Shown here one piece after another: positions 1-11,243 of a stretch of DNA of 64,000 nucleotides. The stretch lies in the NCBI GenBank assembly GCA_032719365.1, contig CM064872.1:44996252-45060251 (forward strand), written 5' to 3'. The notes beneath the pieces were generated by a model. It was not told the DNA's origin. It was given only the letters and a program-made list of their open reading frames with translations, and made no database searches. Within the stretch, counting starts at the first letter, position 1; the number at the start of each line of letters is the position of its first letter. Made by a program: the position numbers and the translations under genes. This DNA is from Prinsepia uniflora (lineage: Eukaryota; Streptophyta; Magnoliopsida; Rosales; Rosaceae).

Positions 1-853
1 CTCCAGCGTCGAACTGAAGAGTCATGATCCACAGACCAGAGTGGGTATCCCCATAGGGATCCCGTTCCAGGAGTGGAGGTTACTTATGATATTGTGGTCC
101 CGGACCAGATTCCGGAGAGATGATTGGACTAGATCCAGAGAGAGAGCTCGGACTAGATCCAGAGATTGAGCCTCCCAGATGGAGATTCTTGGGAGAAGAC
201 TCGGAGTGAGACCCCGAGTAGTGTGCACACTAGATAGATATGATGACATCGGGACTACATCGGGGATGTGTTCCCTAGGGGCTGTGTGCCCCGAGATGGC
301 ATCTTCTCCAGAAGTACCTAGGATGGGTTATATATGTATATATGTATATGTGGATAGGTTTTCACTGAGATGGCGTCGGGTGGTGACCCAGGCGTATTAG
401 TTTTGGGCTGAGGCCCTTATAAGATTCTTTTGGGACGAGTTCCCATGTGTTTTAGTTTGGGCAGTGGTCCCATGATTTGATTGTTGGATTTCGGGCTAAG
501 GCCCAATGGTTTGATGGTTCATGACGGTTTGTGGGAACCGGGCATGAACCTTAGAAATGGTTTTCGAATGCGTGCATATGTTTTTAATGAAGGGCATAAA
601 GGTCTTTTATGAAATGTTTTAATAAAATATTTGTTTTGTCCACTCACAGCTTTTGTGTTTTGAATGCCCTTCAGGTTGATCGCGGAAGTGGTTGTAGCAG
701 AGATGAGACATCGCAGTCCTCCTTCGGTTCATGGCGTACTCTGATAGCCCCGGTTGGGTAAAAGACGAAAATATCCATGGTCTGACACTTTGTGTTAGAC
801 AGGAGCAGACACGTTCCGCGCTAATCCCGAGGGATTTGGGGCGGGTCCTAACA
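1..853 (+). mobile_element. Partial Tekay-like LTR (3' part, cut by window edge)
   Basis: This holds the R/U5-like part of an LTR of the same architecture as the complete LTRs later in the window. It has short hairpins (GGGGC-TGTGT-GCCCC near 276-290; ACATC-GGG-GATGT near 258-270), the block with GTCCACTCACAG near 639-650, the block CCCTTCAGGTTGAT near 667-681, and a terminal CA at 852-853 in the context GGGTCCTAACA. The start lies outside the window. No PBS follows the end, so it is a 3' LTR or a solo LTR. Confidence 0.75.
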
Positions 854-1633
854 TCTACCAACTTGAGGCACCATACCCATGTCCAGCCGAGATAGTCTAT
901 CACGTCCCTTTTGAGTCCCTAACTAGTCACTTAGAAGCCGATGTGCCAGACCTCTACATACATGAGGTACCATACCCATGTCTTTACCAATTCAGAGTCC
1001 TAGACATGTCCTGGACATGCCCTGGACATATCTTCATCAACCATACATGAACTTTTACCCTCTGCATATGCAAGCCTCTAAGTGCTGCCACCTCGCCATT
1101 TACGTGCTTGTGACAATCAATGCACGTTTTTTCCAAGCACACTATTAGAGCCAGAATTGAGGTGTGTTTCATAAATGGTCCAAAATTGTGTTCCAAGACA
1201 CGTCTGCGCCAGTATTTAGGTGTAGTTTGTGAATCTATGTCTCACCCAGTTTTTAAGTGAGCCTTGGGCTGTAAACCTTCAAAGTAAAATCCAATGAGTC
1301 TAAGACGTGGTATGCTCAGCTGATAAGGTCCAATACCTGCTCAATCTAAGAAAATCATTAAAAAGGATCCGATAGTTTTTAATTAAGGCCTAGCCATGTT
1401 CTAGATGCCCAAGGCCAAGTCCAACTTATTCTTGTTCGCCAAAGTAAACCTTAGCAAGGTGTTAGAAGATGCATGTCAGTAGAAAAAATTAGAGTCCAAT
1501 CCAAACTAGGATTGCCCCATAAGTAAATATCCTAGATTTTAGGACTTTGTCCCTTTTGAGTTAGGAAGCCTTTTCTTTTTGGTTTTGGACAAAAGATATA
1601 TTTTTTTTCCTAGTTTCTAGGGAATCCTTGGAG

Positions 1634-1642
1634 CTATATAAG
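1634..1642 (+). promoter_or_regulatory. TATA-like box in Athila/Tat-type LTR
   Basis: CTATATAAG is followed by a C/T-rich leader, as expected for the U3/R border of a plant LTR. The assignment rests on motif and position only. Confidence 0.45.
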
Positions 1643-2250
1643 CCCTCTTCAACTTGTGCTGAAGGGTTCTCAGTTTTTATGTTTTTAGCTAGTCTCAATT
1701 TACATTGTGTTTTCTTAAGTTCTTATTTCCAAAAAACTTAGTTCTTGAAGTGAGATGTTGAACGTAAGCAGTGGAGGACAATCTTTGGCATGGTCATCTG
1801 ATATGTTCATCTTTGATAGTCTCTTATGCATCTATCCATTTATTACTTTTAATTTCAATGAATACAATCATGTTTATTTCAATTTCAATAATGTGCGAGT
1901 AGTTTTTTGAGGACTAGAGCTGCTCGAAGCCCTAGGCATGATGATGTGTTAGCTAGGTTTAGCTCTTGATTTTGATTGTTATGCGTGCTGAATATATTCT
2001 GATTAGTATTTAAACTACTATTCTTTTATGCCTATGAGATTAGCTATCTTGTTTGCATAAAAATATTGATGATGTTGCTTTTCGAACCATCATATCCTCT
2101 TGTAATTCATTAGCATCAAGAGCTTGAGGTTAAGAAACAATCTAATAATCAGAAATTATGAAACCCTAAGAATGCACATCAATCTCCTAGGTTAGTCTGG
2201 TGTTATTAAATCCTCTTAGCACTTCAGGCATAATCTTAAACGGTAAGTGA

Positions 2251-2255
2251 TAGAA
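2251..2255. repeat. TSD TAGAA, left copy
   Basis: The same five bases recur at 5175-5179 directly after the LTR end. This marks the 2256-5174 LTR as a complete insertion. Confidence 0.85.
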
Positions 2256-5174
2256 TGACAAGACCTGTCCCAATCCCCCTGGATTAACGTGGGACGTGCA
2301 TGCTCCCGTCTGCCACCGCGTGTCAGATCAGGGATAAACTCGTCACCCACTCGAGGTCTATCAGAGTATGCCAGGATCGACGGTGCATGTGATGTCTTGA
2401 TCTTTGTTACAACCAGCATCGGCTATCAACCTGAAGGGTATTAAAACCTTAAAAGCTGTGAGTGGACAAAACAACAGTTTATAAAAATCATTTATCTCGA
2501 AAAGACAGTTATACCCTTCACGTAAAAGCATGCATGCATCATAAACTAGTTATTTCAAATACTTTCTTGGAAGCAAGACGTATTGCTTCCCAAATCAGAA
2601 CACAGTGAAAAATGCTTCTCAATCGAAGCCAGTATCACAGTAGGGACTCAGCCCAAAAACCGAACCATACAGGGCTTCCTCGCAAAACCAATCAGGAAAG
2701 CCAAAATGGAATCTCGACCCAAAACATAGAACACGTGGGAACACATCCCCTAGGAACTCATCCCAATGTTAGTCACGATTCTAATTCTAGCATATGTGCA
2801 TAAAGCTCAGGATCGCTCACAATCCTAGCATGTCGCCGTGAACACATCACTCGCCACGACCGTCTCTAGACCATCGCAAACACATCACCGATCGATCTCA
2901 GAGGATACCATCTGCACTCCTAAGTCGAGCCTCCCTCAGTCATTGCTTCCCGTGGCTGCTCGACAACAGGCAGTGCATCGTGACCACTCCAGAATGAACA
3001 CATCTGTAGTCCGGAGGCGAGCGTCACCATCATCAATAGGGCCTCAAGCACAGAACATCACCAAATGGGTCACAGCCTGAAAACCAGTGTCCTACGACAC
3101 TTCATATTCTAGGATTCCTCAAATCCTATTAAATCCACAACTGGGTCTCATGCTCGAAATACCTTTCATAAAACTCATAACTGGGTCACAACTCGACTTA
3201 TCTCACGTTTGACTATACTCCAAGTCAAACCTCAAATCAACTGGTTCATACGCCTGAAAGATATTTCCAAAACTGAAAACTAGTTCTCATTTCCAAAACA
3301 CTTTCAAATCACAATTCAACTAGGACTCATGCCCGAATCTTGATTTCACGCATCCCTGTGAAATCCTCCAAAATCGTAAATAAATTCCTCGGTTTCACGC
3401 CTCTATGTGAAACCTTCAGAATCACGTAACAGACAAGCACGTAGTACACTCGACCGAAGCCCAAACATCATCTAAAACAGAAATCTCGAACTATGTGCAA
3501 ATACGCATTTTTCCTCCGAAATGCCAAAAAATTCGTATTAAAATCACATTCACTCATGTCATCTCAACACATGTTCATAAACACATATAAACCATTTATG
3601 CATGCATCATATTCATAAAATAAAGTCCACTCACATACCGTCCAAGCTGCACCTCGATACGCGTACCATAAGCCTCTCAGGGTCATCCGGACGTATCCAA
3701 AACATACACAAAGGTTAATACCAACCTAGACAAGTCCATATCAAGAACCCCTAACTTTCGTGGAAAAGTGAATGTGTCCCGGACACATTTCCTTAGGCTT
3801 TAAACCTGAATTTAACCGACCTAACGATCTTCGATCGACTCAAAACCACCACTATTGGATTTGTATCGTCAAAAACCTTTAAAATGGTGGTAGTCCCTCC
3901 TCAAAATACGTGCCCATGCACCCCCATGCGCGGGTCAAAGGTACGGTCAACGTTGACCAAAAAGTCAACACTGAAGTCATCAAAGTTAACTTTTATGTTA
4001 GCAGTCAAAGTCAACGCTGACATCATCACTGACGTCATCACTGAAATCTATACTGACACGTGTTAGTCTGACAGTACCACGTGTAAATAGCTCACGGGTC
4101 CATGTGTCTGACTTGTTAGTGACACGTGGCACCATCTGATTGGTCCATGTCAAGCTGATTGGGCACTGACAACTACCACGTGTCCATCCTCTATTAGGCC
4201 AAGTCACCTGATAGTTTAACAGGTGATGATGTCAACTAATGATGTCATCACCCCTAACCTCTCGACGGGTTGTGTAAACAGATCGCGCAGACCCACGACT
4301 CGACCTGGCCACCAATTCCTCATTTCTCAACAGATTTCGATCCTGTTGGTCCCTACATGTTCATCTCAACCTACCCAATCCATCTATGGGTTCAAAATCA
4401 TGAAATCATGCTTAGAAATTTAACTTTAAATCAAATAACCATCACCCAGTTTCCAGCTCTCTGTCTGGGCTGCTCAGCCATCCTCCTCCGTCCAAAACCA
4501 TCCTCAAACGTTCGTATAAACCCAACAAACACACCCCAATCATCAGAAAACATCCTCAACTTCCAAATCAGGAATTCAAATTTCAAAAACTAAAAAGGTT
4601 TCGGGTTACCTGTTTCCCGTGATTCCTCCGCTGTCCACGGCCCCTCTCCGTTGCCTCTATGTCGTCGCCTGTGGTCCTCTTTCACTCTCAGTCCCTCTCA
4701 ACAGAAAAGGAAGGATTGATGGTGTAGAGTGAGTGGGTTTTGGGTTAGGAGTGTATGAAGAAAATGGGAAGGGAAAGTAGATGCATGTATGTGTGTTGAT
4801 GAGCAATTGATGAGTGACACTTGTCACTCATCCATTAGGCCTGTTCAAAATAGTTGGGCCCACTTAATGACAAACCGCACTCGTCTCGTAAAACGTGTAA
4901 TAATGCCTCGAACTTTTGTGACCCGTAACTTTCCCGTCGAATGTTCAATTTTGACATGCCACCTGTCTACAAACTCGTATCGACTCGATCTACGTAACGG
5001 TCCTCGGTCCTCGTGTATTGGACTCAGAGTCAAAATTAAACTTTTTGCCCTCATCTAGGGGCAAAATCATAATTTCACCCTGAATGTCTGATAATTCTCG
5101 ACTAATCCCGATTAGTCTCGCTAATCCTCGATTGATTCTTAATTAATCTTGAAAACTTGGGACGGGTCGTTACA
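2256..5174 (-). mobile_element. Solo LTR, Tekay-like family, minus strand
   Basis: On the minus strand the LTR starts TGTAACGACCCGTCCC (at 5174) and ends in CA after GGTCTTGT (at 2256). The perfect TSD TAGAA flanks it and no internal region is present, so it formed by LTR-LTR recombination. It shares with the other Tekay-like LTRs the GTGAGTGGAC motif in inverted pairs (2457-2466 and 3625-3634), the CCCTTCAGGTTGAT-type block near 2425-2445, and conserved U3 blocks with AGGCGGCA-like motifs near 4800-5000. Open frames inside it are short and not gene-like. Confidence 0.88.
4020..4200. promoter_or_regulatory. Cluster of ACGT-core boxes (G-boxes and one TGACGTCA) in solo LTR U3
   Basis: TGACGTCA lies at 4030-4037, and four CACGTG G-boxes lie at 4057-4062, 4078-4083, 4123-4128 and 4177-4182. 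In plants these cores are known binding sites for bZIP and bHLH factors. A related LTR fragment has three more at 10518, 10584 and 10664. Function as an enhancer is inferred. Confidence 0.5.
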
Positions 5175-5179
5175 TAGAA
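5175..5179. repeat. TSD TAGAA, right copy
   Basis: Matches 2251-2255. Confidence 0.85.
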
Positions 5180-5284
5180 GTTCTATGTATAGATCATGTT
5201 TGGAACATGCCAATTAAGAGAGGATAAATTGTGTTTTAATCATAAAGTCCATATTCATGTTCTTTATTTTCATTAACAAGTTTT
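5180..5284 (+). mobile_element. Athila/Tat-type 5' LTR, end part
   Basis: This continues the LTR interrupted at 2255. It ends just before a PBS-like sequence. Confidence 0.5.
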
Positions 5285-5302
5285 TAGTGTCGTTTCCAGG
5301 GA
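5285..5302 (+). other. Decayed primer-binding site, Asp-tRNA type
   Basis: TAGTGTCGTTTCCAGGGA differs at a few bases from the Asp-tRNA PBS seen better preserved at 38807-38824 in LARD2. The changes are of the G-to-A and C-to-T kind, as expected from methylation-driven decay. Confidence 0.55.
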
Positions 5303-5539
5303 CTTGTCCCTTAATGATGTCTAATTTGTTTTGATCTTATAAATCAGATTCGCTTTGTTCTACTTTCAGGCACTATTGTATATGTAATCTGAAGGCTCTA
5401 TACAAGGATCTGTACATTGGTCTTCCTCAACTTCATTTGTGGGATCTTTAGTGCACAACTCCCTACAGCCAACACCACCTCAATCTCCACGTAGAATGGC
5501 ATGTCATGACCCCTAGCCATAACATGCCTTTCAAGCCCC

Positions 5540-7001
5540 ATGACTCCTTGGTGAATATGTAACACCTCATGTCTCTGAAGATGAGTTCTCGATAGTTTTT
5601 CTACCTTCTAGTGTATATAACTTTGAGCTTTAAAAAACTTCTAGTGTAGAGAACTTTAAGCTTAAATTAGGGACCATAAACATGCTCCCTAAGTGTCACG
5701 GACTATTTGGAGAGGACCTTCATCTGTACATTAAGGAATTCATAGAGGTATGCTCTATTTTGTGAATTAATGCGATGTTAGAAGCAGAAATTAGGTTGCG
5801 ATTATTTCACTGCTTGGCCCCCGCCTCTATCACGACTTGGAGAGACTTGTCCTCTAACTTTCTTACACAATACTATCTAGTGGCCAAAACTAATATGATG
5901 AAAAAAGAAATAATGGACCACATAAAGCTAAGGACAAGTTTTTATGAGTTCTAGGTCCCCACCACAACATTGACGATTATCACTCGATATTGTATTTCTC
6001 ACTGCTTGGCCCTCGCCTCTATCACGACTTAGAGAGACTTGTCCTCTAAATTTCTTACACAATACTATCTAGTGGCCAAAAATAATATGATGAAAAAAGA
6101 AATAATGGACCACATAAAGCTAAAGACGAGTTTTTATGAGTTCTAGGTCCCCACCACAACATTGACGATTATCACTCGATATTGTATTTCTATGCGGGTC
6201 TGAAAATAGTGATAAAGTAATGGTGAACTGTCAATCTAAAGAAGTCTTAAACGCTCCATAGTGGAAGTTAGGGTAGCTTTTGATTGCTCAATAGGAAAAT
6301 TAGTTCAGTGACCAAGGATATCAACCCCGGATTCTAGAGGGTATGTCTAAGAACGAAGATGACACCATTGTCTAGCTCAAGTCAATGGTGAAGCCACTCT
6401 GCAATAAGAAATCCAAGGGTGTGAAAGTGTGCGTATCTAAGGGTACGATTGTCAAGACTGCCCTATGATGGAAAAATCTAACAAGGTTGACAGATTTAGT
6501 GAAGGATCGAGGCCTCAAAATGATCTGTACTCCAAACATATAATTGTGGGTAGAGGAATCACCCTAATTTCTATTGAAGTAATAATCCGAATACTTAGAA
6601 TCTAATGCCACCACCTAGATTCCAACAAAAGGCTACAATCCCCTCCAATGTACCAACATGTTGCCTCTTCGAATACCAACTCAGGACCTAAGCCTTTGGA
6701 AGATATAGTGGCTTCCCTAGCCAAGAGCACTGCTGCCTTCACTCAGAGCCATCAGACTTTCATGCATGACACAAAGAGTCATCTCACAAGCATGAAGAAT
6801 CACTTGTACCAAATTGCAAATTAGCTAAGTCAACGAGAGTAGGGCAAGCACCCTCCTATAGCTAATGCCATCACTTTACAAAGTGGCATCTAAGTTCAAG
6901 ATCCACAGAATCTGTTTGACACTCTACTGAGACCTCAAACTACTTCCCAGCATGCCCTGTTGTCCCACAATCTGCCAACCTCTACTGAGTAATTGCCTTA
7001 G
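5540..7001 (+). pseudogene. gag pseudogene, Athila/Tat-type Ty3/gypsy
   Basis: Frame-shifted and stop-ridden remnants can be read on the plus strand. SEDEFSIVF and NFEL blocks (about 5570-5620) correspond to the N-terminal Gag of the minus-strand element at 53436-53786. Next come a Retrotrans_gag-type helical core with TTWRDLSSNFLTQYY (about 5830-5875), and a C-terminal tail with LAKSTAAFTQSHQTF (about 6715-6765) and AITLQSG (about 6870-6890), typical of this Gag branch. Stop codons occur throughout. The gene is cut at 7002 by an oppositely oriented LTR, and no pol follows. It also carries an internal 192-bp duplication. Confidence 0.75.
5809..6192 (+). repeat. 192-bp tandem duplication inside gag remnant
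   Basis: 5809-6000 and 6001-6192 are the same 192-bp unit with about six substitutions. The unit is 64 codons long, so the duplication kept frame. It covers the TTWRDLSSNFL segment of Gag and the sequence after it. Confidence 0.9.
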
Positions 7002-8219
7002 TGATAACGCCCAAACTACGCATCGAATTAAACACGTAATTCGAGTATTATGCAATTTAAACCTTTTTTGTGTAGATGTAGTATTGGTAAATAAGGATCG
7101 TTATTAACCGGGGAAATTAGGGAACATTAATAATATGTTAGTGAGAAAGAATAATGAATAAATTAATAAAATAATTAAAGAATTAATGAATAAAAGAATA
7201 AAAGAATAAAATTGGGGGGGAAAGGGGGGGGGGGGGGTGTATAAGGGATTGTAATCATACAAATACAGGTAGCAACAAGTATAAAACTAATTCTAATTCT
7301 CAACAAGTATAAAACTAATTCTAATTCTACTTTAACCTATGTACAAGTGACCTTCTTAAAACACATATCTTACCAACACTCTAATAATTGCAAATATTAA
7401 AACAATCATGAAATTTTACCTTAATTGTCTAAATTACCTTAATACATTTTTTAATATTATAAATGCACCGACAGCAGTCGACACTTACAATATGATTTAC
7501 CTTTTGTTTTTGACCGAATGCGCCGACAACGATCAACATTAAGTCTCTTCAATTCTACTTTAAGTACACCGATATCGGATAAAACACTTAATATCAAATT
7601 GAAGTATGAAGCACTAAAATGTGTAAAATAACTAAGATTCATAAAGTAAGACACATGGAGATTGTGTTTAACACTTACAAGTATTGGCAAGAAAATACCA
7701 CACATATGTTACAGGTCAGTGCACGCGTGCTGAGCTACAGAGTGTGTCATCGGCAGATGTGTGTCGAACCGACAAGGAACCTTGAGTAGACGCGCGCCGA
7801 ACGGGTGGCTGACAGTGCTGCGTGCCGGCGCTTTGGGCTGGGCTTGAGGGGGCCTAGCGGGCTGGACTTGGGCCGCGTGTGGGCTGCAGGAAACGGGCTC
7901 GCGAGCTTGCGAACAAATGGATATGGGCTGCAACAACTTGATTTTTGGGCTGGAATTAATTTGGGCTGCAATTCAGTGGCATCCCACCGAAATTCCATGA
8001 TAATTTTGGTGGCCTCCCTTCTTTAGTCATATCTTTTTCGTTATAACTCCAATTTGGATGATTCTTTCGCCAAAATGTTGAGAATTCCATGTTTTATTTA
8101 TTTCTGCAAAAATCTGACAAAATATATTATTTTCTCCAATTATTTATTAATTTAATATTAAAATTCAAGTATAAAGGGTATAAAATAATATAAATTAATG
8201 CTTATTTAACGACCTATCA
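7002..8219 (-). mobile_element. LTR of LARD2-like (Athila-type) non-coding element, minus strand
   Basis: The sequence from 7002 (TGATAACGCCCAAACTACGC) to 8219 (ACCTATCA) is the diverged reverse complement of the LARD2 LTRs (36972-38800 and 42665-44446). It is followed on the right by the reversed purine tract (ACCCCCACACTT) and 1.1 kb of matching internal DNA. It is therefore the 3' LTR of a minus-strand element. It carries two CGGYGCA-type motifs near 7467 and 7525 and a simple-sequence tract near 7140-7210. No matching TSD was found for the left flank CTTAG. Confidence 0.8.
7214..7237 (+). repeat. G-tract (7 G, AAA, 14 G)
   Basis: An interrupted poly-G run sits in the U5-like part of the minus-strand LTR. 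The corresponding C-rich site in the LARD2 LTRs (near 38481 and 44176) has only 6 C, so this copy has expanded. The length may be inexact because of sequencing slippage. Confidence 0.8.
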
Positions 8220-9296
8220 AATACCCCCACACTTAAACTTTGCTATTCCCTAGCAATACTAAAATTAAACCACAAAATCAAAACAAGTAAACCCTTAACC
8301 ATTTGTCGCAAAATTCCATTACTATAATCGTGGCATCAAAGATTTTCACTTAGAGCATTTAAGCATTTAAGCATTTAAGCATATGGAATACAAGAGTTAA
8401 TACATCTTAACAAAATGTTTCAACAAGTAAGTTAATGAGTAAATATGGTGAAATGTATCTCATCGTGCATAAAACAAGTATGAATCAACTCACAAGGATA
8501 TGCACTCATAAATTCACTTAATTTGTGAGGGTTTGTGTTTGCACTCAATGTATGTGAGAAAAATACTCACACAATAGAACTAAAGTACTTTTGCAAAATC
8601 TCAAACAAACACCTCAAGATAAAAACAAAACATACTTGCACAAATGAACCAAAACCATAAGCTTACTCAAGTGATTAACTCAACTAATCAAAATTTACCA
8701 TCTTAAAGATCATAAGATATTTATAAAGGATGTAATGGCGCTAAGTTTAGAGGCAAGGAAATTATAGGATGGTGCTCAATTCGTTCCAAGACTCAATAGA
8801 CTCCCAAAACGTATCATAACTTCCCAACCTTAGTGCAATGATGACAGTAATTCATCCCTTCGAACATAGGCCTAATTTCATCATGTTGGGCCTCGAATTC
8901 ATTTTTTGTATTGGATTTAAAAATGTAAGGGACTTAACTCAAACATTACATAATCAAACCTTATTACCTTGATAGAGACTCAACTTTTTTTTCTTCATAT
9001 ATCAAGGTAATAACATGTGTCAATAATACAACAAAGTTTAAGTAGGTAAATCCAAATAACACACATAAAAGTCTTTTCAACATCATCATTTTCTCTTCAC
9101 ACAATCTTTATGTCTTCAACCGAGTCCTTGGAACAAGGGTAAAGGATGTCTATACTAAGCTCAAGTATTTAGATAATCATGGTGATGAAAGAGAGGCTTA
9201 ATGTAGGCTCAAAAGGGTTAAAATTAAGGGGGTCACAAATTGTGCGCACAAGATAAAGAACATGGATGTTTGAATTTATGGTGTTAACACTAATGC
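8220..9296 (-). mobile_element. Internal 3' region of LARD2-like element, minus strand
   Basis: This is the reverse complement of the pre-LTR region of LARD2 (about 41570-42664), for example the stretch around the Asn/Thr-rich non-coding block at 8740-8890 against 42000-42170. No coding potential is seen. It stops at 9296, where a Tekay-like LTR fragment begins. Confidence 0.75.
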
Positions 9297-10794
9297 TGAA
9301 ACGACCCGAACCTTTGTAATTAATATTATAATACGAAATGACCATTTTGCCCATGAGGGGGAAAATATTGACTTTTGACCAGGGAAATAATTAGGACTTT
9401 GACCCATGACCGTGACGTAGATCGGAACGTTACGAGTCTGTAGACAGACGGTATGTCGAAATCGGACTTCGTATGAGAAAGTTATGGTCACGGAAACGAT
9501 TTCGGGGACATTTATGAACCGAGAACGAACTTAGAATAATATTATTTGACCCAGCCCTAGATTTAATCTGGACGCTTGGATGAGTAACAAATGTCACTCA
9601 TCATATGGCTACTTTTCCCCAAAAACTTGATCTAACCCTATTGGCCTTTTTAAATATTTTATTTTCCCTCAATCCACCCCAACCATCTATCTCCTGCCAT
9701 CACTCAATCTGGACCCTCCATTTTCATCTTCTTTTTCTCTTTATCTGTACGACATCTCCCTCTCACCCTCACACATATTTTCCCACTCGTGAAGAACACA
9801 CATGGCTTTACCGTGCAAAAACACCCATCCGACCACCACACTCATCTACTTGCCACCAAAACCCACACACCATCTTCACCACCTTCATCTTCATCATCAG
9901 TCACCATCACCCTCATATTTTCCTCTCTGTCTGCAACTCGAAACGCACACCAAACCCAAACACCCCACGACACCACCGTGACCGACTGAGAGAAAGAGAG
10001 ACTGAGGGACTAACCTGGACGAACAGACGACGTCGCAGGGAGGAGAAACCATAGTTGAGACACGTCGGAGAGGTAAGGAACCCTCAAATCAGAAATCGGG
10101 TTTGAAACACGAAAAATGGAAGTTGGATTTCCAACGGTTGTTTACATTTTCTGATGGATCTAATGGCTTCTCGGGACCAAAACGACTACGTAGAACGAGT
10201 TTTCGAAGCAGGAAGTGGTCGGAGGTGGAAGTTAACAACGACTGAAACTCACGGCGACTGTTCATCGAGGTAAGGGTCGAGATCCCGTCCGTTTTTGATG
10301 TTTTTGGATAGATAAAACCCTTACTGGGACTAAGGCGGTCGATTAGGGACAAGTCTGAACTAAAATGGTTAAGAAACAAGGAAATGGTGGCCGAGTCAAC
10401 TCGCGAATCTGAACGACCTGGTTGCAGGAATCCGGGTCGGCCCGTCGAGAGGTATGAGACAGCATGCTGACATCATTATGTCAGACCTATCAAACACATG
10501 GCCCAGTCAGCATCTAACACGTGTCACATGTCAGTGCACAGTTAGCACTGACATGTCAGTGACATGGCCCAATCAGGGGCTACCACGTGTCACTAACACG
10601 CGGGCCAGTGCCGTGCTGACACTTGGCACTGACATGGCAGGTACTGGATTATTCTCGTGATGACACGTGGCACTGTCAGAGTCTGACATGTTAGACCTGA
10701 CAACTGTAAGATGACATCAGCGATGACATCATTAGTTACTGTAGCACCGTTGACCACGCGTGGGGGCGCGTGTGAATAGTGTTTTTGGAGCTTT
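9297..10794 (+). mobile_element. Truncated Tekay-like LTR (5' part only)
   Basis: It starts TGAAACGACCCG and follows the U3 order of the LARD1 LTR: the TGACTTTTTGACC-like block, GACCGTGACGTAG, the GACAG-GGC block, then a C/T-rich region and ACGT boxes. It ends near 10794, just after the block GCGTGGGGGCGCGTG, without a terminal CA. What follows is Athila-type internal DNA, so the 3' end was deleted. The open frame at 9605-10054 within it is Ser/His/Pro-rich low-complexity sequence and I do not call it a gene. Confidence 0.7.
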
Positions 10795-11238
10795 TGATTG
10801 AGTCTTCGAACTAATTTGGATACCACTCATCCTATATATTACATTCCTATACACTTAGCCCCATTACAACTATCATAATGACCTTATGATCCTTAAGATA
10901 AGTAACCTTTGATTGGTTGAGTGAATCACTAGAGTAAGCTTATGGTTTTTGTTTATTTGTGTAAAGTATGTTTGAATCTTTCTTGAGGTTTTATATTGAG
11001 ATTTCAAAAGTACATTCATTTATGAAATATGTATGCTATATGATTTCCTTATTAGTTTACCTCTCACATATACTTTGAGTGCAAACTATATATGGAGTGG
11101 AAGAATGATAAGTGCATATCCTTGTGAGTTGATGCATAGTTGTTTTAAACATACTGAGATCCACCCACACCATTCTTGACTCATTGTCTTACTTGCTGAA
11201 ATTCTAGACAGATTATATTACCTTTTGAATCCATATGT
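10795..11238 (+). mobile_element. Internal 3' region of an Athila-like non-coding element, plus strand, first part
   Basis: This matches the LARD2 pre-LTR region about 42095-42530 with many differences, in the opposite orientation to 8220-9296. It is the target into which LARD1 inserted, and it resumes at 18930. Confidence 0.7.
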
Positions 11239-11243
11239 TAAAT
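11239..11243. repeat. TSD TAAAT of LARD1, left copy
   Basis: The right copy is at 18925-18929. Confidence 0.9.

Larger units (their letters stand above)
854..2255 (+). mobile_element. LTR-like remnant of an Athila/Tat-type element, first part
   Basis: This is AT-rich non-coding DNA leading, after removal of the solo LTR at 2256-5174, into a decayed Asp-type PBS at 5285 and a gag remnant. It is therefore most simply the 5' LTR of that plus-strand element. A TATA-like box lies at 1634-1642, followed by a plausible leader. The 5' border of this LTR is not resolved; a break near 854 or near 1319 is possible. Short direct repeats (GGACATG units) occur around 1000-1035. No gene is seen. Confidence 0.5.

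Noticed and set aside
2612..3080. Open frames of 63 and 80 aa on the plus strand
   Set aside because: They lie in the solo LTR, have no motifs, and are antisense to the LTR's transcription direction.
9605..10054. 149-aa open frame rich in His, Ser, Pro and Phe
   Set aside because: Lies within the U3-like C/T-rich part of a truncated LTR. Composition explains the frame and there are no motifs.
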